From positions 16,712 to 80,711 of the forward strand of contig NZ_JAEKKT010000168.1 of assembly GCF_019510245.1 (NCBI RefSeq): a DNA stretch of 64,000 bases, in the 5' to 3' direction. The notes beneath the pieces are model-generated. The model was not told the DNA's origin, did no database searches, and saw only the letters and a list, made by a program, of their open reading frames with translations. Position 1 is the first letter of the stretch. The number at the start of each line of letters is the position of its first letter. Below are positions 58,579 through 64,000 of this stretch, one piece after another. The translations under genes and the position numbers were made by a program. This DNA comes from Streptomyces sp. (GTDB taxonomy: Bacteria > Actinomycetota > Actinomycetes > Streptomycetales > Streptomycetaceae).

Positions 58579-58854
58579 CTAGTCGGTCAGTGCCTTGCGG
58601 AGCCGTTCCTCGTTCACGCGCCAGAAGGTGTGCTGTGCGCCGTCGACGAGTACCACCGGGATCTGCTCCCAGTACAGATCGTGCAGTTGTGAATCCAGAG
58701 TGATGTCCTTCTGCTCCCACGGCACTCCGAGCTCGCCGCACACCTTCTCGACCACGACCTGTGCGTCATCACACAGATGGCAGCCGGGTTTACGGATGAG
58801 GGTGACCGATCGCGCACTCGGCGCGGGCGCCTTCCGGCCAAAGAGGGGACTCAT
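58579..58854 (-). CDS. Glutaredoxin-like (DUF836) protein
   Basis: The protein has 91 residues and a thioredoxin fold with active-site CHLC in TLIRKPGCHLCDDAQVVVEKV, the cis-Pro in QIPVVLVDG and a C-terminal helix. It is a glutaredoxin-family protein of unknown partner. Start ATG 58854 (MSPLFGRKAP) is chosen by likeness to relatives; ATG 58863 is better placed behind AGGGG and remains possible. It lies between the rex operator region and the HAD gene, and is divergent from the latter. Confidence 0.87.
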   Translation of the reverse strand: MSPLFGRKAPAPSARSVTLIRKPGCHLCDDAQVVVEKVCGELGVPWEQKDITLDSQLHDLYWEQIPVVLVDGAQHTFWRVNEERLRKALTD

Positions 58855-59002
58855 GACGTCCATTGTCCCGCCCCTGGGAGGGCATGCCCGCCGTCTTCTG
58901 CACGGGTTCTTCGCTTTGTTTAACGACCCGGTCGCGGAGAGTTCACACCGAGCCAACTCCCGTGACTCCGGAACTCCCGAACAAACTGGCTATGCTCACG
59001 AC

Positions 59003-59926
59003 ATGGCCGCTCTCGGATGGCTCACTCCCCGTAGGCGCTCCGCCACGGCGCGGAGCGTGTTGGCAGGCGAGGCCTCGGCGGAGGCCGCGCGGAAGAACCA
59101 GGAAGCGACGGCACCGCTCGGCGAGGCCGCGGAGCCGGACTTCCCGGTGCTCGGCGACGACAAGGCCGCCGCGTTCTTCGACCTGGACAACACCGTCATG
59201 CAGGGCGCCGCCATCTTCCACTTCGGCCGTGGCCTGTACAAACGGAAGTTCTTCGAGACCCGCGACCTCGCCCGGTTCGCCTGGCAGCAGGCGTGGTTCC
59301 GGCTGGCCGGCGTCGAGGACCCCGAGCACATGCAGGAGGCCCGCGACTCGGCCCTCTCCATCGTCAAGGGCCACCGCGTCGCGGAGCTCCAGACCATCGG
59401 CGAGGAGATCTACGACGAGTACATGGCCGAGCGCATCTGGCCCGGCACCCGAGCCCTCGCCCAGGCCCACCTGGACGCGGGCCAGAAAGTGTGGCTCGTC
59501 ACCGCGGCCCCGGTGGAGATCGCCGGCGTGATCGCCCGCCGGCTGGGCCTGACGGGCGCGCTGGGCACGGTCGCCGAGTCGGTGGACGGCGTCTACACGG
59601 GCAAGCTGGTCGGCGAGCCCCTGCACGGCCCCGCCAAGGCGGAGGCGGTGCGCGCCCTGGCCTCCGCCGAGGGCCTCGACCTCTCCCGCTGCGCGGCCTA
59701 CAGCGACTCCCACAACGACATCCCGATGCTCTCCCTGGTCGGCCACCCCTACGCCATCAACCCGGACACGAAGCTGCGCAAGCACGCCCGCGAGCTGGAC
59801 TGGCGGCTGCGTGACTACCGCACGGGGCGCAAGGCGGCGAAGGTGGGGATCCCGGCGGCGGCCGGGGTCGGAGCGGTTGCCGGTGGCACGGCGGCCGCGA
59901 TCGCGCTGAGCCGTCGGCGCCGGTAG
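59003..59926 (+). CDS. HAD-superfamily IB hydrolase (SerB-like)
   Basis: The protein has 307 residues. The HAD nucleophile motif is FFDLDNTVMQGAA near residue 55. Motif II is VWLVTAAPVEIAG, and motif III/IV is AAYSDSHNDIPMLSLVG. The N-terminal 45 residues are Ala/Glu-rich, and the C-terminus has a hydrophobic Gly/Ala stretch followed by RRRR, perhaps a membrane anchor. The subfamily dephosphorylates small molecules such as phosphoserine; the substrate is unknown. Its place before bldN is conserved in Streptomyces. Confidence 0.88.
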   Translation: MAALGWLTPRRRSATARSVLAGEASAEAARKNQEATAPLGEAAEPDFPVLGDDKAAAFFDLDNTVMQGAAIFHFGRGLYKRKFFETRDLARFAWQQAWFRLAGVEDPEHMQEARDSALSIVKGHRVAELQTIGEEIYDEYMAERIWPGTRALAQAHLDAGQKVWLVTAAPVEIAGVIARRLGLTGALGTVAESVDGVYTGKLVGEPLHGPAKAEAVRALASAEGLDLSRCAAYSDSHNDIPMLSLVGHPYAINPDTKLRKHARELDWRLRDYRTGRKAAKVGIPAAAGVGAVAGGTAAAIALSRRRR

Positions 59927-59994
59927 CCCTTCGGGCGCTGACCGACGGGGCGGCGCCGTAGGGCCGCGGGCCGGTTTCCGGCTGCGCGCCCGAT

Positions 59995-60110
59995 GTGGCT
60001 GGTCGCGCAGTTCCTCCCCCAGCCTTCGGCCAGGGTACCCCCAGCGCCCCTGACGGGGCGCTGCTCAGCCGTGCCCTACATACCTGGCTGCGGGCAGGCG
60101 TGCCGCAGGG
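59995..60110. repeat. Composite dispersed repeat with terminator
   Basis: GGTCGCGCAGTTCC at 60001 is the complement of the dispersed repeat core. CAGCGCCCC and GGGGCGCTG (60042-60063) form a 9-bp stem with TGAC loop, the likely terminator of the HAD gene. A CTGCGGGCAGGCGTGCC segment (about 60089) is shared with the copy near 24.97 kb. Confidence 0.8.
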
Positions 60111-60446
60111 CGGCACCGGTGGGCAGCGGCACCCTGCAAGCGCCGGTAAGCGTCCCCACCCCCGCTCGGCCCCTCCGCGCGCCCGGAATTATCGCGCGGT
60201 CACCCCAACACGCCCCGTACATCGCCGAAACCCGTGCGTTTTCGTTCAACAACCGGTCACGCTAAGACCCTTGAGGCGCTGCCAAACGGTTACAGAAGCG
60301 ACGCAATCGATGATTTGAGCAACTCGGTGTAGCAGTGCCTGCACGAAGCGTTATTCTCCTCAGACGCAAACCGGTTCCCCTCCGTCGCTACGACGGGTGA
60401 AAGGTTCCGCACTGCACGTGATGGAAGCTCTGCCTCTGGGAGTCCC
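60111..60446. promoter_or_regulatory. bldN upstream region
   Basis: No gene is seen. From 60235 the G+C content falls, marking the promoter and leader. A GGTCACGCTAAGAC stretch at 60255-60268 resembles half of a BldD box (TNACNCWG); BldD is known to bind the bldN promoter in Streptomyces. GGGAG at 60438-60442 is the ribosome site. A precise start point cannot be given. Confidence 0.4.
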
Positions 60447-61286
60447 GTGTACCCACACGTCGGGGTTGACGCCTCGGGCCTGGCTACGCTGCGCGCAACA
60501 GTCGCGACGGTCAAAGAGACGCTGCGCGGCCTTGTCCCGACCGCGTACGCCGTCCCCGCCTTCGCCACCGCCGCCCCCGTCGGCCCGTGCTACGCACTGG
60601 CCGACGGCATGGAACAGGCGCCGGCACGCAGCGCCGTCGTCGAGGGCCGCCGCTCCGGCGACGGACGGGGCGTGGGCAGACGCGCCCGCACCACCGGCAC
60701 CGGCGCCACCACCGCCCGCCGCCCGGCCGCAGACAGTGACAGCGCCCGGATGATGGACCTCGTGGAGCGCGCCCAGGCCGGCGAGGCCGAGGCCTTCGGC
60801 CGCCTCTACGACCAGTACAGCGACACCGTGTACCGCTACATCTACTACCGCGTCGGCGGCAAGGCGACCGCCGAGGACCTGACCAGCGAGACGTTCCTGC
60901 GGGCGCTGCGAAGGATCGGCACCTTCACCTGGCAGGGCCGCGACTTCGGCGCCTGGCTGGTCACGATCGCCCGCAACCTGGTCGCCGACCACTTCAAGTC
61001 GAGCCGCTTCCGCCTGGAGGTCACCACCGGCGAGATGCTCGACGCCAACGAGGTCGAGCGCTCCCCCGAGGACTCCGTCCTGGAGTCCCTCTCCAACGCG
61101 GCCCTGCTGGACGCCGTACGGCGCCTCAACCCCCAGCAGCAGGAGTGCGTGACGCTCCGCTTCCTCCAGGGCCTCTCGGTCGCCGAGACCGCCCGCGTGA
61201 TGGGCAAGAACGAGGGCGCCATCAAGACCCTCCAGTACCGGGCCGTGCGCACTCTCGCCCGGCTCCTCCCGGACGACGCCCGCTGA
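60447..61286 (+). CDS. bldN: Developmental ECF sigma factor BldN
   Basis: The protein has 279 residues. The first 85 or so form the known pro-sequence (YPHVGVDASGLATLRATVATV, then Ala-rich), which is removed to give the mature factor. Region 2 starts MMDLVERAQAGEAEAFGRLYDQYSDTVYRYIYYRVGGKATAEDLTSETFLRAL; region 4 is LLDAVRRLNPQQQECVTLRFLQGLSVAETARVMGKNEGAIKTLQYRAVRTL. BldN is needed for aerial hyphae and drives chaplin, rodlin and other genes. GTG 60447 follows GGGAG at 4 nt. It is held inactive by RsbN, encoded next. Confidence 0.96.
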   Translation: MYPHVGVDASGLATLRATVATVKETLRGLVPTAYAVPAFATAAPVGPCYALADGMEQAPARSAVVEGRRSGDGRGVGRRARTTGTGATTARRPAADSDSARMMDLVERAQAGEAEAFGRLYDQYSDTVYRYIYYRVGGKATAEDLTSETFLRALRRIGTFTWQGRDFGAWLVTIARNLVADHFKSSRFRLEVTTGEMLDANEVERSPEDSVLESLSNAALLDAVRRLNPQQQECVTLRFLQGLSVAETARVMGKNEGAIKTLQYRAVRTLARLLPDDAR

Positions 61287-61361
61287 ACCGGACACCCTGG
61301 GCGACGCCCAACTCACGCTCCGTCAAAGCGGGTTGTCTTTCTCAGCCGATCCCCGGCGGTC

Positions 61362-61390
61362 CGTAACCCAAGTGCCGAGCCGCTCGTTGT
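61362..61390 (+). promoter_or_regulatory. Candidate sigma-BldN promoter of rsbN
   Basis: CGTAAC (61362-61367) and CGTTGT (61385-61390), with 17 bp between, match the reported BldN consensus (CGTAAC and CGTTGA). It is 131 bp upstream of rsbN, in the 234-bp bldN-rsbN gap. It would give a negative feedback loop. Confidence 0.7.
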
Positions 61391-61520
61391 GCGGGATACA
61401 GGCTCCCTGTGGTCACGTCCGACCAGACCCCGGTCACCCGATCGTGTGGACTGGTCGAGGGCGTGCAACCCTCAGGACCCCCTGGGGAGTCGACCGTCAT
61501 GACGAGAGGAGGTGCCGCCA

Positions 61521-62768
61521 GTGATCGCGAACGTATCGGCCCACCGGCGGGCGAACGCCTTCGCCCAGGCTCTGGAGGAGCAGCCCGACCGGGACCCGGC
61601 GGCCGAGCCGTCCGGAGGACCCACGGGCGATCCACCGGCCGCCCCGGACCGGGCCGAACGGACCGAGCAGGGCGAGCTGCTGGCTCTGGCGACAGGGCTC
61701 GCCGCACTGCCCAAGCCAGAGCTCGACCCGGAGGTCAAGGTCGTCCAGCGGGCCCAGCTGGTGGCCGCGATGGAGGCCATGCTGGCGGAGGGCACCCTGG
61801 GCGGGGCGGCGGATGCTTCGGTACCCGAGCAGCGTGCGTCCCGGGCCAAGGGCGCGCACCGGGCGGGCACGCTGGGCAAGTTGCGGCCGCGTTCCCGGCT
61901 CACCAAGGGGCTCGCCGCGGGCGGCCTGAGCGTCGGCGTGGCCGCCGGAGCCTTCGGCGGGGTCGCCGCCGCCAGCTCCGACGCCCTGCCCGGCGACTCC
62001 CTGTACGGCCTCAAACGCGGCATCGAGGACTTCAAGCTCAACTATCTGTCCGACGGCGACGACCAGCGCGGCCAGACCTACCTCGACCAGGCGTCGACCC
62101 GGCTGATGGAGGCCCGCCGGCTCATGGAGCGGGGCCGCGGCGGTCACCTCGACCACGAGTCGATCGGCGAGATCCGCCGCACCCTGTCCGGGATGCAGCA
62201 CGACGTCACCGAGGGCCACCGCCTGCTCCACGAGGCGTACGAGCGCGACCCGAACTCCCTGGGCCCCATCCAGGCCCTGTCCGCCTTCGCCCAGTCCCAC
62301 CGCGAGGCCTGGGGCGCCCTGCGCAGCAAGCTCCCGGTCCAGCTCGGGGACGTCAGCCAGCAGGTGTCGTCGGTCTTCGACGCCATAGACCAAGAGGTCG
62401 CCCCGCTGCAGTCCCTGCTCCCCCAGCCGTCGCAGAACACCGGCGGCACCGGCGGACAGGACTCCGGCACGGCGTCCACCGGTTCTTCCGGCCGCCACCG
62501 GTCGACGGCTCCTTCCTCCTCCGGCAGCTCCTCCTCGGGCCACGACACCGGCACCGGCAGCCCCAGCGGCTCGGCCTCCGGCAGCGCCGACAACGGCCTG
62601 CTCGGCGGCACCACGGGCGGCCTCCTGGACCCGCCCAAGACAGGAGGCTCGAGCAGCACCGCCTCCCCGTCGAAGAGCCCGTCCAGCGCCCCGGACGTGA
62701 CCCTGCCCCCGCTCCTGCCGGGCCTGCTCCCGGGCCTGGGCATCGACAGCGAGGACAGCAACAACTGA
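61521..62768 (+). CDS. rsbN: Membrane-bound anti-sigma factor RsbN
   Basis: The protein has 415 residues. The N-terminal cytoplasmic part (1-125; IANVSAHRRANAFAQALEEQ, then acidic) binds BldN. One transmembrane helix follows (about 135-158, GLSVGVAAGAFGGVAAASS). The DUF5667 extracytoplasmic domain (about 158-300) contains ALPGDSLYGLKRGIEDFKL and TYLDQASTRLMEARRLMERG. A Ser/Gly/Thr-rich tail completes it. AGGAGG at 61507-61512 is spaced 8 nt from GTG 61521; an earlier GTG at 61512 overlaps that site and is rejected. Confidence 0.93.
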   Translation: MIANVSAHRRANAFAQALEEQPDRDPAAEPSGGPTGDPPAAPDRAERTEQGELLALATGLAALPKPELDPEVKVVQRAQLVAAMEAMLAEGTLGGAADASVPEQRASRAKGAHRAGTLGKLRPRSRLTKGLAAGGLSVGVAAGAFGGVAAASSDALPGDSLYGLKRGIEDFKLNYLSDGDDQRGQTYLDQASTRLMEARRLMERGRGGHLDHESIGEIRRTLSGMQHDVTEGHRLLHEAYERDPNSLGPIQALSAFAQSHREAWGALRSKLPVQLGDVSQQVSSVFDAIDQEVAPLQSLLPQPSQNTGGTGGQDSGTASTGSSGRHRSTAPSSSGSSSSGHDTGTGSPSGSASGSADNGLLGGTTGGLLDPPKTGGSSSTASPSKSPSSAPDVTLPPLLPGLLPGLGIDSEDSNN

Positions 62769-62772
62769 GAAT

Positions 62773-62817
62773 CCCCGCGCCCCCAAGGCGGCGAAGCCGC
62801 CGCTTGGGGGCGCGGGG
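62773..62817. terminator. Long terminator hairpin made from a dispersed repeat
   Basis: CCCCGCGCCCCCAAG pairs with CTTGGGGGCGCGGGG, with an inner GCGGC/GCCGC stem, a GAA loop and a 2-nt bulge. It lies 4 bp after rsbN and 46 bp from the convergent acyltransferase stop. The right arm runs into the dispersed repeat core GGGGAACTGCGCGACC at 62814-62829. Confidence 0.92.
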
Positions 62818-62863
62818 AACTGCGCGACCAGCCCCCACCGGCCCGCACCCGAAACTCAAGGCA

Positions 62864-63967
62864 TCAGAAGAAAACCGACCGCCGCTGCACAAGCAACTTG
62901 TACAGCGTGTGCTGAATCTGCTCCCGCACCTGGTCCGTCAGGTTGAACATCAGCATCGGATCCTCGGCCGCCTCCGGCGGATACCCGTCCGTGAGGATCG
63001 GCTCCCCGAACTGAATCGTCCACTTCGTCGGCAACGGCACCGCCCCCAGCGGCCCCAGCCACGGAAACGTCGGCGTCAGCGGAAAGTACGGAATCCCCAG
63101 CACCCGCGCCAGCGTCTTCGCGTTGCCGATCATCGGGTAGATCTCCTCGGCCCCCACGATCGAGCAGGGAATGATCGGCACCCCCTGCCGCAGCGCGGTG
63201 GACACGAACCCGCCCCGCCCGAACCGCTGGAGCTTGTACCGCTCACCGAACGGCTTCCCGATGCCCTTGAACCCCTCCGGCATCACCCCGACCAGTTCCC
63301 CCTGGGCCAGCAGCCGTTCGGCGTCCTCCGCGCACGCGAGCGTGTGCCCCAGCTTCCGCGCCAGCTCGTTGACCACCGGCAGCACGAAGACCAGATCCGC
63401 CGCCAGCAGCCTGAGGTGACGATTCGCCGGATGCCGGTCGTGCACGGCGACCTGCATCATCAGGCCGTCCAGCGGCAGCGTCCCGGAGTGGTTGGCGACG
63501 ATCAGCGCACCACCGTGGGCCGGGATGTTCTCGATGCCCTTCACGTCGACGCGGAAGTATTTCTCGTACACCGGCCGCAGCAGGGACATCAGGACCTGGT
63601 CGGTCAGCTCCTCGTCGTACCCGAAGTCGTCGACCTCGTACTCCCCGGTCAGCCGCCGCCGCAGGAACGCGAGACCGCGTGCGACACGCCGCTCCAGGCC
63701 GGCCTCGTCGTGCGGCGGCTGCTTCACGCCCGTCTCAGGGTTCTCCCGGGTCACATGCACATCCTCCTGCGCGGGGATCCGCCCGGCGAGAGGCTGGACC
63801 TCACGCACCACCGCGGACTCGCGCACCGCCGCGGGCTCACGCACCGCGGCCTGCTCGCCGCCGCTCTTGCGCCGGCTCCCCGCACCCCGGCGCCGGGCGG
63901 CCGGCCGCTGCACGGCAGCCCCGCGGGAGCGGTCGTCGTCGAACGGAATGACCTTGGCGTCCGCCAT
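62864..63967 (-). CDS. Lysophospholipid acyltransferase family protein (PlsC-like)
   Basis: The protein has 367 residues. A charged, low-complexity N-terminus (1-115) precedes the acyltransferase domain, with catalytic NHSGTLPLDGLMM (HX4D), GVMPEGFKGIGKPF, and GAEEIYPMIGNAKTL. The domain transfers acyl groups to glycerolipids at the membrane. It closes the conserved block that follows bldN-rsbN. ATG 63967 starts MADAKVIPFDDDRSRG. The remaining bases to 64000 are its upstream region. Confidence 0.9.
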   Translation of the reverse strand: MADAKVIPFDDDRSRGAAVQRPAARRRGAGSRRKSGGEQAAVREPAAVRESAVVREVQPLAGRIPAQEDVHVTRENPETGVKQPPHDEAGLERRVARGLAFLRRRLTGEYEVDDFGYDEELTDQVLMSLLRPVYEKYFRVDVKGIENIPAHGGALIVANHSGTLPLDGLMMQVAVHDRHPANRHLRLLAADLVFVLPVVNELARKLGHTLACAEDAERLLAQGELVGVMPEGFKGIGKPFGERYKLQRFGRGGFVSTALRQGVPIIPCSIVGAEEIYPMIGNAKTLARVLGIPYFPLTPTFPWLGPLGAVPLPTKWTIQFGEPILTDGYPPEAAEDPMLMFNLTDQVREQIQHTLYKLLVQRRSVFF

Positions 63968-64000
63968 CGTTGCTGCGCTCCTCAGTTGGCGCTCTGGGTC

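Noticed and set aside
1..64000. tRNA, rRNA, CRISPR arrays, complete IS elements, phage attachment sites
   Set aside because: No T-loop-like tRNA ends, regularly spaced repeats, transposase genes or integrase genes were recognised by eye; tRNAscan and ISfinder searches would settle it.

Overview
The window is high-GC actinobacterial DNA and almost certainly comes from a Streptomyces chromosome. The evidence is codon use, many GTG starts, 4-bp overlapping operons, and the run rex-hemA-hemC-hemD followed by a glutaredoxin-like gene, a HAD hydrolase, the developmental sigma factor gene bldN, its anti-sigma gene rsbN and an acyltransferase. The Streptomyces marker pairs DUF397/WhiJ-like and DUF3558 are also present. 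No rRNA, tRNA, CRISPR array or intact insertion sequence was recognised.

Layout. 0.3-6.4 kb: a DUF574-type methyltransferase, a Ppx/GppA phosphatase with a repeat-expanded tail, a winged-helix regulator, a tandem Mop protein, a CtaG-like copper protein and two secreted proteins. 6.6-17.6 kb: the most unusual locus, a PHO-box-preceded Pst-like operon in the order pstC, pstA, three large secreted substrate-binding-type proteins, a sortase-fold membrane protein without the catalytic His and Cys, and pstB. 17.6-20.6 kb: a 5'-truncated M55 peptidase gene, a small membrane protein and an MprF/LysX-like lysyltransferase; the last two share a palindromic operator. 20.8-22.5 kb: an orphan RHS tip with an HELRH metallopeptidase end, translationally coupled to a probable immunity gene. 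22.6-36.4 kb: a two-component system, a luciferase-like/FMN reductase pair, a decayed thaumatin gene, small enzymes, rtcB, two DUF3558 lipoproteins and a DUF2637 protein.

36.5-40.8 kb: class I lysS and argS in divergent orientation, then a decayed gene fragment. 40.8-43.0 kb: a MazF-type toxin-antitoxin pair beside a WhiJ-type regulator/DUF397/RsbW-like ATPase trio with a strong palindrome in the divergent promoter. 43.0-46.6 kb: a DUF4253 protein, an aminotransferase, a lipoprotein and hemB. 46.7-48.8 kb: three Roadblock/LC7 proteins and a DUF4388-like protein. 48.9-53.0 kb: a degenerating accessory island with a DprA-like/phosphoribosyltransferase pair resembling ShosTA, a NUDIX gene and two broken genes. 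53.2-58.3 kb: hemD(cobA)-hemC-hemA-rex, each start overlapping the previous stop by 4 bp, behind a clear Rex operator. 58.6-64 kb: the bldN-rsbN developmental locus, including a candidate sigma-BldN promoter for rsbN.

How genes work together. Haem synthesis (hemA, C, D here, hemB 9 kb away) is tied to NADH/NAD+ state through Rex. The Pst-like cluster should answer to PhoP. BldN and membrane-bound RsbN form a sigma/anti-sigma circuit for aerial growth. A family of dispersed repeats built around a short core (GGGGAACTGCGCGACC or its complement) punctuates intergenic gaps, often as terminator hairpins.
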